From Bolinopsis microptera (Eukaryota; Ctenophora; Tentaculata; Lobata; Bolinopsidae), in contig NC_087081.1 in assembly GCF_026151205.1 (NCBI RefSeq), positions 7,249,246 through 7,313,245 on the forward strand: 64,000 nt of DNA. The letters are read 5' to 3'. Below are positions 1-10,870 of this stretch, one piece after another; position 1 is the first letter of the stretch; each line of letters starts with the position of its first letter. Position numbers and translations under genes: made by a program. Below the pieces are notes generated by a model. It ran no database searches and had not been told where the DNA came from. It worked only from the letters and a program-made list of their open reading frames with translations.

Positions 1-116
1 CTAATTAAGATATTGCATTACCTGAGAGCAAAGTGTGCTGCTATGTTGGATTTATCATATAACAGTATTTTATGCACAGCATGGTATTATTTTATCAATA
101 TCATTGTGCACTGCAG

Positions 117-225
117 GGAAGGAAGCAACAGCGTTTCCATGTCACCAGCCAGAGTTGTGTAGTGATTACACAAACCAGCTGCTTAGTGACATGTACAAAA
201 CCAACACTTCAAGCAACTACTGCAA
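117..225 (+). CDS. Candidate internal exon, Cys-containing, unknown protein
   Basis: A 109-bp block is preceded by a good acceptor (TGCACTGCAG) and followed by a strong donor (CAA|GTAAGT). It is open in the frame that reads GKEATAFPCHQPELCSDYTN and onward, with three cysteines and two N-linked glycosylation-like motifs near its end. This could be an extracellular exon whose partners lie outside the window to the left. I recognise no family, and one short exon is weak evidence. Confidence 0.3.
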
Positions 226-229
226 GTAA

Positions 230-1385
230 GTCCCATTATTTCTAATACTTACTTCACAGACAAATTTCAAGTTTATAATTATATAAAATTAAAATCGATC
301 AGTATATTGCTGCGACAAACTTCTTCGGGAAAAATAGATAATAACAAAATGAAAAAGTTTTAATGCAGTGACCTTGTACTAGGCACGCTATCTCGACCCC
401 AGCTGAAGCTAAAGAAGAAGGAGAACAGTCCTAATTACCAGATTTGTATTCCTCCCAAGTACCAACCCTGGCCTCACACCTTTCATACGTTTTTAAATGA
501 CTGATAGCGTGTTGCCAGTTTTTGAATTTTCATAAAACTGGCAGACACAAGAACTTAGATTTTACTATCCATGCCAGTCAATCACAAATTGTTTTGTGAT
601 AGATCAGTGACTTGTAATAAGTCGAGTCGAGCTTCTATTTTATTTATCAAAGTTTACCGATTTTACAGCGTTATTAAATGTTAATAGTGTACATTTGGAA
701 AAGGTTTTAAATACAATGAAATCTACTTTTAATCACGCATCTTCTTTGTTACACCCCAATAACAATGTAAATTTTTAAAAATATCAAAGTTGCTGGTTAT
801 CATGGTACAGTAAAACGGTAGTTTTTGTTTAAAAGTTGGTGTCGAAACAATTGAATTGTTTTACAGCACAGTGGAGTTCACTAAACATTGTTCAATAAAA
901 ATAACAGTTTTGATATTCTTTATTCACTAAGTCTTGCATGTTGGAAGTGTGTGGCCACTGCTAACTAAATTGAGTCACAATTCATATGTAAAGCACATGC
1001 ACATGGGCTTAGAAGTTTGTTCCGCTTCACCTGGAAATAGTATGACTCCTCCGTTTCAGTAACACGGTAGAGGTTAATCACTGCGGATTTCTCAGCTTAG
1101 TACAAATTACGATGCACCGACCGGTCGTCGATGTCTCAAGTCCGTAGGATTTGAAAAGCCACGATTGCCATTCGATGTTGTCTCCTTCCAGTTCCAACCC
1201 AAAGTTTAAACCTTTTCCATCCTGTAGTAGGTACAGAGAGGCCGCATAGTTCGGGACTCGAGTAATGAATAATGCTTTGACAATTAATGTCCATGCTATG
1301 TAGGGACTCCCTTGAAGTCATTCCCGATCTCATTTTTAAATCCCTGAAAACTTGCCGGTTGCCCTGTACAGGGGCTACATCATGT
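230..1385. other. No gene seen
   Basis: AT-rich sequence with no convincing exon, repeat array or RNA gene. Confidence 0.5.
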
Positions 1386-1392
1386 CTTCAAC

Positions 1393-1533
1393 CCAGGGGG
1401 GGCAAGGGGGCGAAGCCCCTTGCGGGGTCCAGGGGCGGAGGGGTAGGGGGCGAAGCCCCCCCAATAGCAGGGGTCTGGGGGCGCAGCCCCCAGTGGGGTC
1501 AAGGGGCGGAGGGGGGCGAAATCCCCCCGGAAA
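1393..1533. repeat. GC-rich cluster of short hairpins
   Basis: Three degenerate copies of a unit containing GGGGGCGAAGCCCC, GGGGGCGAAGCCCCC and GGGGGCGCAGCCCCC, each self-complementary and separated by GGGGTCNAGGGGCGGAGGGG. The strong GC content contrasts with the AT-rich surroundings. The short ORFs here are by-products of the repeat. Confidence 0.75.
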
Positions 1534-1725
1534 ATTTTAAAGGAAATTAGACAATTTTGACGCATTTTCCAGTACTTGAGGGACACGAATTTATGTTAGC
1601 AGCAACTAAAAGAAAAAGCAAATTAATGTAAGTAGTCCGAATTTAAGCTTGACAGTACATACTTCACAATCTCTTTTAACTACACATTAGTACTACACTG
1701 TTGTAGAATAAATTTTCATGTTTTG

Positions 1726-1753
<28 letters not shown>
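1726..1753. repeat. (C)28 homopolymer
   Basis: An uninterrupted run of cytosines. Confidence 0.95.
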
Positions 1754-1758
<5 letters not shown>

Positions 1759-2223
1759 TGTTGCCCATGCTGTAGGGTTATGTCTAGCGACACAAATTGC
1801 GTACCTAAACGATTTTGGTTAAGAATGATCTAACAAACAACCCTGTGTTGTCAGAAATCGTATACATCGAAGTGCACACTCCACTATTCCCTGCTACTAG
1901 AGTAGTACTATCATGTCATATGTCGAAATGATACGTTATTAATGATATTTCAGTGGGCGAAACTTTTACAATTCTGAGAATAAACTGCGGGCGACAGTCT
2001 TAACATTTTTTAAAAGTTTTGCTAGAACATCTCTCCGTTCTTTCTGCTAGTTAGAGTGAAATACATATCAGTACGAGGTCTTATAATGTACGAGGTCGAG
2101 GAATCTAATCGCAAATTAATACGGGCATGGAGCTTTCCTAGCACTGATATGACTGCAGATATGATATGACTGCAGATCCCGCACATTCCGCGATTTCCTT
2201 TTGTCCCTGTGTATCAATGATAC

Positions 2224-2342
2224 ACAGTATGTCTTTCAGCAATCTAATAATTCCTGAAATATAATGGTAAGCATGATACTATCATGCTTACCATTATATA
2301 ATTATATTTCAGGAATTATTAGATTGCTGAAAGACATACTGT
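2224..2342. repeat. Palindrome with ~55-bp arms
   Basis: The left arm ACAGTATGTCTTTCAGCAAT (2224 on) is matched by its reverse complement ending at 2342. The two meet at ATGATACTATCAT. The only asymmetry is a small extra ATATAATT in the right arm. It looks like a small foldback MITE or a replication-generated palindrome. Confidence 0.85.
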
Positions 2343-2344
2343 CC

Positions 2345-3080
2345 CATATGGGTATTCATCGTCGTGATTAGTTGATCTTCTGTTGATAGCTCCACGTTAT
2401 TGTACGCTTGCTTTATGTCTATGGCTGAGAACTTTTCTCCTCCTGAAACGCTCGCAAAACATTCTTCAGTTGTTGGTAACTTTGGGGTTTTAACATAAAG
2501 GATTAAGTTTAATGCAATTATACGTTGAATAAAAAATATTTAAAAAGTTTGGATGGAGGACACAATCACACTCATATCATAGCGAATCATTAACACCAGA
2601 GCTTGCTAGTGAGGACAATAAGGATGATGAAAATGCTTATCTTTTAAAAGGCTAAAAGGTAAAGCACACACAAGTTTTGTGTGTGTTTTTATAAGTGGGC
2701 GGGGGTAAACATAGATTTTACAACTCCATCATCATGATCCACCGCGCCCTGTCCCCTTATGAAGTGGCCATCTATAAGCAGTAAACACGTTGGTCGTTGA
2801 CAAACACTTATAACCGGAACAACTTTCAGTTTCGAAACCAAGGACTAGGGACCTGTTGTTAGTGCTAATTTTCGCCTGTCTTGGAAATGTCGCCTGTTTG
2901 GCTACCAGGATATTTCCTTCTGGATTCTTCCTACGGTTTTTGGAGGAGAAAAACCTTAACAAAACATTTGGTAAGAAAATAATTTATCATTATCTGTTTG
3001 CTAGATTAGATGTCACGAAATGTTAGGATTCAAAAGTTTTAAACAAAAACCATTTTGTTACGGAATTAAGCGGTAGATAC
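2345..3080. other. No gene clearly seen
   Basis: This is the upstream region of the transporter gene at 3085. N-terminal exons of that gene may lie here but I could not define one. Confidence 0.4.
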
Positions 3081-3084
3081 AATA

Positions 3085-4480
3085 ATGCTGCAGACAGAAA
3101 ATGGAAGTGATCCTTGGACCTTCATACTTGTTTACTCCAATTTCAGTACAATGTCTCTAAAAATACAATTCTCAGGTACGGTCTGTATTTCGATGACCCT
3201 GATTACTTCAGCTGCCAGTCCCTACCTCTTCAAATACCTTCCTAACTCAATAAGAACAATATCACTAGCCAAGAGATGTAAAATATTGTTCGTGTCCAAT
3301 GCTATCTTCCTCGCGCTTATGGGATCTGTGGATGTTGTTCTTGAAAGGTATCAAAACGGAGAGCTTGTCTTTGGGATAATATTCGTGTTGAGGTCTGTTC
3401 AAGGATTTTCAGTTGGGCTTATATTTCAGATAGTTCAGGTAAATCAATTGCTCATCTGCATTCATTGGGCATAAATATTGCTGACAATCGTCGACATTTT
3501 AAATGCTCCCAACTTTCCAAGTTAGCTATTGAACAATAATTAGTACATGTAAGTGTAGTAGCTTTTAATTAATCAATTCAGGGTGAGGTAGTGGATCTGT
3601 ATCTCAAAGAACACAAAATGTTCATAGTTATCATCAGTAGCGCCATGCACGTGTCTTCTATCGTATGTAGCATACTGGGAGTATGGCTTTATATGCACGG
3701 AGGGTGGGTCTTAGTTGGTCCTGGTGTAGCAGCCTTGAACATTCCCCCCTTACTACTAATCATCCCTGTTATGAAACGGATAAAAAGCCATGAGGATCCA
3801 GTAAGAGATACTACAGACGGTAAAGATAGCTCCGAAGATTATGAAGAGGAAGAGGAACCTCAGAAGAATAGCAAAATGACACCATTGAGAAGATTAGCAT
3901 ATTACATGCCCGAAGTAGCTGTCTTTGTTAATAACATGATGTTTAACCTACTTATTTATGTCATCCCAGCTAGGATGGTCATGTACACAGGACGAAGTTT
4001 AAAAACAGCTGTTATTTTTACTAACTTGCTTAACCTATTCTCATTAATCAGCTAATATCAGCTATTATATTAGGATACCTTGCTGAGAAAATGTTCAATG
4101 TTTTCAACATAATGATATTTGGGAACATAATATTTCACATTGGCTGCATCCTAGCATTCGGATCAACAACTAAGTTTTTACATTTCCGATTTGACTTCGA
4201 AGTGGGATCAGTGTTAGTTGGCTTTGGAGATGCAGCAATAATAAACCTAGCGATTATGAGCAAATTTTTGTTGTACGAGAAATGGGGCGAGTCTGTCGCG
4301 GGACTAGGAGCAAGGTCCACGGCAGTGAATAACTTAGTGCTCAATCTTGCAGCTGCTGTTGGAACCATTCTCTCAGGTCTTACTCTCACCAGAGAGAGTA
4401 AGATACCGGCATTAGGGACAACTGGAGGGGCCTTTTGGGTTGTGACGATCAGTCTCGTCTTGTGCAAACTTGTTAAGTGA
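3085..4480 (+). pseudogene. MFS-type membrane transporter, two exons, frameshifted
   Basis: Exon 1 (3085-3438) ends at a donor (TTCAG|GTAAAT). Exon 2 starts at 3582 after AATCAATTCAG, and the two join in frame (phase 0). The product is very hydrophobic, with about nine to ten membrane segments. A central charged loop (KRIKSHEDP then an acidic EEEEE run) separates two halves, as in major facilitator carriers. The reading frame of exon 2 stops at 4053-4055 inside an imperfect short duplication (ATCAGCTA/ATATCAGCTA). An open frame two bases over continues without a break from about 4052 to 4480, with two or three further segments. Total is about 410 aa, close to the MFS norm, but the N-terminus looks short, so upstream exons may exist. 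Substrate unknown; a vesicular or organic-ion carrier is only a guess. The stop may be a real lesion or a sequencing error. Confidence 0.6.
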
Positions 4481-5180
4481 AAATTATACGTTTGTCAGGG
4501 GAACTGCATTTTAATTATTTTCCTTTTTTTCTAGAGAAATATTAGGAATCAAACAATATAAATCTTATTTTGTTCGTATAGTGCAACTGTTGGCAGATTA
4601 CACTAATCTTATATTCTTACTAAACTCGATTTTCATTGCCTTAAAAAATAAAACCTAAATCTTCGCCATATGAATATACAAAATAGTCCGACCCCTGTTC
4701 GCGAACAACTCGGACTCGGAGGAAGCTCGGAGGAAGCTCACAGCAAAAAACGTTGTCTTTGACTCAGTATTCAGATTCTAAATAAGCACAATGAGATGTC
4801 GAAATCTAGCCTCAATGTCTGCTTAAAGGGAGATATTCAGATATATCTTTTCAATGTACTTTAGAAGTTCGATCGTCTCCTTGGTCATTGTTACCCCGAT
4901 AAGACGGTCTGAAAATTGAATATGAAATAATGGTTTCCTAGCCTGGGTCTAAAAATATCTACCCCGACCATTTCGCAGCCGATGAAATTAACATAATTTG
5001 TCAAACCCGAAAAACTCGGACTAGTATACAGACTAGTATACGGACTATTATACTGGTATAGGAATTAATGATGCTTATACTTATAATTATTATTATTAAG
5101 AAACTGTTTACACCATTAAAATATTCAAAACCCCTAAAAGAAATCAAGTCATCCTAAAATGGTGATCAGTACAGATCAAG
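4481..5180. other. No gene seen
   Basis: Downstream flank of the transporter. Small local duplications are present (CTCGGAGGAAG twice near 4720; GACTAGTATAC twice near 5020). Nothing else recognised. Confidence 0.5.
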
Positions 5181-5184
5181 ACAG

Positions 5185-5630
5185 CTAGAGTAAAAATTTG
5201 TTTCTCCAAGCAACTCTATCATCGGCTAATATCTTGAGCTTATTAATATCATTCAAAGAGTTAAGTTTTAAACCTCTACGGGTCAAATCATTCACAATAA
5301 TCTTGAACAAATTCTTACGATGCGCACCGACGCGCCCTTTACAGTTTGTTGTGACAGAAAACTTTAACGCTAATGCAGCGGGGGAGTCATCAGCACTACG
5401 CAAGATATGACCTAGGAGCTTCCACCTTGCTTTAGGGACACGATCTGATAGCTTTACTGAGTTACATCTTAGGTATAAGTTTGCATTGTATATTGTACCA
5501 TGGGGCCAATAAATGTTCAGTAATGATCTAAAGTGTTTTCTATGGCAAATGTCTAGTTTTTTTAGTGACTTTGCAGTAGGACACCAACTACTACAATTAT
5601 ACATGATGATTGATATAATTTGGGCTTCGT
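5185..5630 (-). pseudogene. LINE reverse transcriptase C-terminal relic
   Basis: The minus-strand frame shows the post-RT region typical of non-LTR retrotransposons: YEAQIISIIMYNCSSW, then CPTAKSLKKLDICHRKHFR, then the conserved RWKLLGHILRS block (the RWxGHxLR motif of many LINE C-termini). Upstream RT and endonuclease regions are absent, so it is a 5'-truncated, dead copy of a different family from the element at 7.1-10.9 kb. Confidence 0.75.
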
Positions 5631-6032
5631 ATACTTATAATTAATAAAAAGTATTACTATTAGTAAATTACCATTGATTCCGTCTCACATGGTGGTCAGT
5701 TCGTTGGCCGTCTCTCTAGTGAAGACCTTGTTCAGGTACCGGTCAGTAAGTAGCATCGACCAAGGCCTCTGATCTGTGCACTGATCTATGTGTTGCCAGA
5801 AGGAAATAAACTGTTCTGTAACTTTAAACCCAATCATCCTCTCTGAAAGTTTTAAAAATTTCACGGCCGCTTTCCTCAATTTATTTATCAATATCGATTA
5901 ACTTATTTGAAAGCAATTGAATTAAAAGCATGAGACGTTTTTTAGATTGGGAAGTTTTATATAGTTAACGGCACTAGTTTTATCGAGTCACTATCGCCAT
6001 CGGAGAGAGATCTGAAAAACGATTAAAATGTT

Positions 6033-7085
6033 CTAAAAGTCTATTCCTTTACCAGCTATATCGTCCCAACTAGAGCGAAGCTGCTCAGCAACCTCTGGGG
6101 AAATTGTCGTATTCACGTAGCTTTCCTGGAAGAAAAGATCCCAATCCCACTTTTCACTAGTCTGGTTGCACTGCTCAAGTTGTTTCAGGGCCGTTTGAAG
6201 CTTGTCAGAAGTCCTGGTCAAATTCGAAGAGATGTCTTGAATCTCCAACTCCGTTGTGTTTAGCTTTGTCTGTGTCTGGTTCAGGGTCTGTTCAATTTCT
6301 TCATTTTCCTCAAGTGTTAGCTCCAATGACTGCTGAGTGGCTAAGAGTTGTTCTTCTGCCTCGTTCAACTTTCGCTCTGTCGCCCCTAGCCTGGTCATCA
6401 TCAACTTAACGCATTCACTTTCAGAAGGGTATATATCGGTAACGGTCCCCGTTCTACTTTTCTTCAACATGTCCTCCCATTTCAAGACACGCACGTCCTC
6501 ATTTTCGTCTTCTTTAAGAGAACACATACCATCGTCTGCCATTCTTCTTATTTCCTCTGCAGTCAGTTCTTTCGCGTAAGCATTTAGCTGGACCATTTCT
6601 CCACCAAATGCGTATCCGGTATTGAGTACATTTGCATGATTTCCAAGTACGACTTTGTGCCCAGTTGTTAGAGTCCTAGAATCTGTTGCCATGGTCCCCA
6701 AAAGTATACCGTCAGCGTAGTATCGTAAGGAGCGGGAGGCGGTGCTCCAAGTAAGGCATGCATGGAACCATGACCCCTTAGCCACTGTGAGTTTGCTCTG
6801 TACGTTCAGAGAACATTGTTCAGCAACACAGTTGTGATTACCGTAACTTGACAACCGGAATCTATTTACTGGACCGTAGTTAAAAACTGTACGATAAAGG
6901 TTAGACCCGACGTCTCTCAACCAGACACACACTGACATCTTATTGACAAACCGGCTCATATCAGGTTCAAAGAGGATATACCCGTCATCGGCAAAGTTTA
7001 GACCTTTGAATTGGTCCGCATAATCACTGTTGGATTTTACAGAGCAGGAGGCGAACACAATGCATAAAATCAAGGAGAGGATCAT
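6033..7085 (-). CDS. Secreted pentraxin/LamG-domain protein with C-terminal coiled coil
   Basis: A complete 350-aa single-exon ORF. Residues 1-19 (MILSLILCIVFASCSVKSN) are a clear signal peptide. Residues about 29-188 form a concanavalin-like pentraxin/LamG fold and contain the exact pentraxin signature HxCx[ST]W (H108-A-C110-L-T112-W113), the preceding VCVWLRD strand and the late GGEMVQLNAYAKELT region. Residues about 222-308 are a heptad-rich Glu/Leu/Gln coiled coil, followed by a short acidic tail. Several N-glycosylation sites lie at N269, N276, N288, N307 and N325. In known families this arrangement gives secreted oligomeric lectin-like or immune recognition proteins; usually the coiled coil precedes the pentraxin domain, so this order is reversed. 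The lack of introns could mean a retrocopy. A LINE begins within 80 bp of its start codon on the other strand. Confidence 0.8.
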   Translation of the reverse strand: MILSLILCIVFASCSVKSNSDYADQFKGLNFADDGYILFEPDMSRFVNKMSVCVWLRDVGSNLYRTVFNYGPVNRFRLSSYGNHNCVAEQCSLNVQSKLTVAKGSWFHACLTWSTASRSLRYYADGILLGTMATDSRTLTTGHKVVLGNHANVLNTGYAFGGEMVQLNAYAKELTAEEIRRMADDGMCSLKEDENEDVRVLKWEDMLKKSRTGTVTDIYPSESECVKLMMTRLGATERKLNEAEEQLLATQQSLELTLEENEEIEQTLNQTQTKLNTTELEIQDISSNLTRTSDKLQTALKQLEQCNQTSEKWDWDLFFQESYVNTTISPEVAEQLRSSWDDIAGKGIDF

Positions 7086-7165
7086 CGTTCACTATTGTTA
7101 TGTTATTGTCATTAAATACTGTTTTATAATCTCAGCAACCCAAGCAGGATTTGATTGCGTCACAA

Positions 7166-7849
7166 ATGTCCTCATCCGAGGAAATCACAGAACACTCCAC
7201 TTCTCAATCTAGTGTAGCAATTGACGATTCAGAGCTTCACGAGAAATCATCTGCTGCTGCGCAGGAGAGAATTTGTGAGAAGTACAAGCGTGGAAAGTGT
7301 CCTCATGGTCTCAAGGGGAAGAAGAAACATAATGGTCAGATTTGTGAGTTTAAACACCCGAAGTATTGTAACAGATTCTGTCAATACGGAAATCAGCACA
7401 AGTTTGGTTGCAGTAAAGGTCCAGACTGCAAGTTTCTTCACCCTGTGTTGTGCAAGTTTTCAGTTAAGAATAAACTTTGCACGAAGTCTGACTGCACTTT
7501 TATTCATTTGAAGGGTACCCGCCGTCAGACAAGCAACTCTGCTGTTGGACACAAGAAGGGAAAAGCAGAGAATAAGAAATCCATGCCATCAAAAGGTGTA
7601 ACGGCGGCGAATCAGGATTTTTTAGAGTTACGGAGACTGTTGGAAACGATGCAAACCAGGATCGGACTCCTATCAGAAATAGTCGACCACCGGTCCAGCC
7701 TCCCTCAAACTCAAATGCCCTACCACTACCCCAGACCACCTCCACCTCTTCAGCCAGGAACAGCGCTCCCACTATACCACTACCAGTACCCGCAGTTCCT
7801 ACCGCCTCAGAGGACACACGTGCCCCTTATTCCTCATGCCTCGTCTTAA
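7166..7849 (+). CDS. LINE ORF1: CCCH zinc-finger RNA-binding protein
   Basis: 227 aa counted from the ATG at 7166; the frame extends slightly further upstream but without an ATG. Three C3H-like fingers are visible: C37-C45-C60-H64, C72-C82-C88-H92 and C96-C105-C110-H114. A lysine-rich linker follows, then a short leucine-rich stretch (FLELRRLLETMQTRIGLL) that may oligomerise, then a Pro/Tyr/His-rich tail. By analogy with LINE ORF1 proteins it should coat the element RNA. The tail overlaps the start of ORF2 in another frame. The TAA stop at 7847 lies 12 bp before the first ORF2 ATG. Confidence 0.75.
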   Translation: MSSSEEITEHSTSQSSVAIDDSELHEKSSAAAQERICEKYKRGKCPHGLKGKKKHNGQICEFKHPKYCNRFCQYGNQHKFGCSKGPDCKFLHPVLCKFSVKNKLCTKSDCTFIHLKGTRRQTSNSAVGHKKGKAENKKSMPSKGVTAANQDFLELRRLLETMQTRIGLLSEIVDHRSSLPQTQMPYHYPRPPPPLQPGTALPLYHYQYPQFLPPQRTHVPLIPHASS

Positions 7850-10800
7850 ATGTCCAGTCCATGAATCCTAGTGCATCAAGTACGAGTAGATGGAAAGTGC
7901 CAGAAATCTCAGCTCTTGTTCAGGATGAGAAATCCAGAAACCACTCGTTACCGTTTATAGCACTTACGGAAACGTGGCTCAAGTCCTATATGTCAGACGC
8001 ACAACTGCAAATACCAGGCTATTCGGTATCTCGCAGCGACCGTGATGCAAGGGTGGGAGGGGGTGTTCTACTCTACTCTCATGTCAACTTACCGGTCAGT
8101 GAGTGTAACACGTTTGATGACGGCACGTGTGAGGGACTTTTCTGTAGTTTCAGCACTATAAAGACATGTGTTGCTGTGGCTTATCGTCCGCCTAATGCAT
8201 CCTTGTCAAGCTTTAAAGCACTCCTCGGTTTTTTCTCCGTATGTATCAGTAGTATTAATGACGACAGCTACGATATCATGATGACTGGAGACTTTAACTT
8301 ACCCTCAATTGACTGGCAGACAAATTGTGTTCAATCTGGAGGCACGCAAGAAATTCAGCAGTCAGCACAGCATTTCTTAACTTTCATGTCTGATCATCTG
8401 CTGAGTCAGTACGTAATGTGTCCAACGAGAGGAAACAATGTTTTGGACCTGTTTATTACTAACAACAACCGAGTTGTTACAAATGTTGAATGCAAAACCA
8501 CAACAATGTCAGACCATCACGTGGTAGATGTTATGCTAGCATATAATCCACTTGAACAGGAGAAATCAGCAGTGCCGAAGTTTGATGAAAACTCGTACAG
8601 ATGCCTTGATTTTCTCCAAGCAGACTTCAGCTCGCTCAGAGACGAGATAGAAGACACTAACTGGTCTCAACTTCGTTCTTCATGCTCTTTTGAAGACTTC
8701 CCAGCCTTGTTTACTGAGACCCTCTTTCAGATATGCTCGTCTCATGTTCCCCGCAAGGCTAAACCTTCTGGGCGCCCAAAACATACCAATGCTTTGCGGC
8801 GTAAAAGGAACCGACTCCAGGCAAGGCTGAATGCCTTAGTCAACAATGGTGCACCTGACGATCACATCAGAAATGTTAGGAACAAGGTTGCACTCCTACA
8901 GTATGATATTCGATGTGCCCATACCAAGAGACTTGATGAAAAGGAATCCAGGGCAGTAGAAAAGATCAAAACAAATCCCAAGTTCTTTTTCAGTTATGCT
9001 AAGTCTCTGTCGAAGATCAAATCCAGTATTAACATGCTCTTTGATAGCAACCAGGAGATAACCACAGACCCCAAGAAAATGGCCGATCTGCTGCAGGAAC
9101 AGTTCAGCTCTGTGTTTAGCGATCCGACCTCTCCTGATGTTAAGGATCCGGTTTTCTCCCCTCCCTCTATCCAGCACCCACAAGAACTAGAGGACTTTAG
9201 AATTAGTGACGAAGATATCATTTCAGCTATAAAAAGTATCTCTACAGATTCTGCTTGTGGACCGGACGGAATACCTACAACTCTCTTGAAAAACTGTGCT
9301 AAGGAGTTGTGTTCTCCTATACGCATTATTTGGGAGGAATCATTTGAAAACGGTACAGTGCCATCGTTCTACAAAGACACCTACATTACACCACTATTTA
9401 AAAAGGGTGACAGGGCCAAGGCAGTCAACTACAGACCAGTTGCTCTCACTTCGCACATCATCAAAGTGTATGAACGTATCCTCCGTGGTGTTATGGTTGA
9501 CTTTATTGAGAAAAATCAGTTCACAGTTACTCTGCAACAACCAGCACGGGTTCCGCTCAGGAAGAAGCTGCCTTACCCAGCTGTTAAGTCACGTAGACGA
9601 TATAGTTCAAGGTCTTACTAGAAATGCAGACACTGACGCTATATATCTGGATTTTGCCAAAGCCTTTGATAAGGTCGATCATCGGTTACTGCTTCTGAAA
9701 ATGAAGAGATTGGGGTTTCATGAGAAGGTGGTAAACTGGATCCGATCCTTCCTGACTGAAAGGAAGCAATGTGTTGTGTTAAATGGTGTATCATCGTTTG
9801 CTGCCGCAATCCTCAGTGGAGTTCCACAAGGCACCGTTCTTGGGCCACTGTTATTCATTCTGTTCATAAATGATATGAAGCTATGTGTTAAAGGGTCTGT
9901 CATCAGATTCTTTGCTGATGACACTAGGATTCTTAAGCATATCTACAGTTTGGCCGACAAAGATGTCCTGCAGGATGATCTCAACTCTGTTGTTAATTGG
10001 GCTAAGTGCAACAACATGGCCCTTCATGAGGATAAGTTCGAGCTTCTTGTTCACAAGCATTGTCCAAAGAATTCCTTGTTTGATCATCCATTCGCCATCC
10101 AAGCTCAAACATATGAAGTGTCTAACGAAAACATGCTGTACCCCACTCAAACGGTGAAAGATCTAGGAGTGACAGTTTCCGCTGATTTGTCCTGGACCCC
10201 ACACGTCAACAGGATAGCTGAACGCGCAGGAAAAGTTGCTTCTTGGGTGCTAAGTGCGTTCAAAACGAGAGACAAAGCCACCATAATGACTCTGTACAAG
10301 TCTCTCGTTAGAAGCCATCTGGAGTATTGCTGTCCTCTGTGGAATTGCTCTAAGAACAAGGACATCCAACAGCTAGAAGGGATTCAGCGTACGTTTACAT
10401 TGAAAATAGATGGCACCCAGCACCTCAACTACTGGCAGAGATTAAAGGCCCTAGATCTGATGTCATTGCAAAGAAGAAGAGAACGGTATTTAATCATCAA
10501 CATGTGGAAAGTTCTGCATTGCAAGGGCCCTAATGATATTGGTATCCAGTTCTCGGTGACTCTCAGACATGGTCAAAAAGCAGTTGTGCCCAGTATAGCT
10601 AAGTCCAGCAGTCAACGTAATCAAGCACTACATGACAACTCATTTGCAGTCACTGGACCTCGATTATGGAATGTAATCCCAACACATATGCACACCATCG
10701 AGGATCCTATGCAATTCAAAGCGGCTTTAACGAACTTTGTGAAGTCATTTCCGGACGAGCCTCCAGCTCCAGGATACAGCCGTCGGAATGGAAACTCCTT

Positions 10801-10870
10801 GCTTGATTGGAGTGGTGATAAAACAGTTTCTACACTGTCCGGGGGGTCGACTTTTTCGATGGCCCGATAG
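7576..10870 (+). pseudogene. LINE ORF2: endonuclease plus reverse transcriptase, frameshifted
   Basis: The ORF2 frame opens after a stop at 7573-7575; its first ATG is 7861. Numbered from that ATG, the EEP endonuclease shows E37 (TETWL), YRPPN, D144/N146 (GDFNLPSIDW), LDLFI and S217-D218-H219 (SDHH). The N-terminal LNVQS strand, which carries the expected active-site Asn, lies just before the ATG. The RT region has CGPDGIPTTLLKNC, NYRPVALTS, QHGFRSGRSC, IYLDFAKAFDKVDH, LSGVPQGTVLGPLLF and the catalytic FADDT (9911-9925), then the DLGVTVSADLSW and LEYCCPLWNCS tail motifs. A single frameshift between about 9515 and 9545 moves the frame by one base; the second part runs to 10870. All catalytic residues survive, so the copy is young. 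Confidence 0.85.
7618..7624 (+). promoter_or_regulatory. Putative -1 ribosomal frameshift heptamer T TTT TTA
   Basis: In the ORF1 frame the codons read GA-T TTT TTA GAG, the X XXY YYZ arrangement used for -1 slippage. The -1 frame is exactly ORF2's, which is open from 7576. I see no obvious strong stem or pseudoknot downstream, so function is unproven. Confidence 0.4.

Noticed and set aside
4135-4467. 110-codon minus-strand ORF over the transporter
   Set aside because: Antisense shadow of the MFS coding sequence, which has the membrane-segment pattern.
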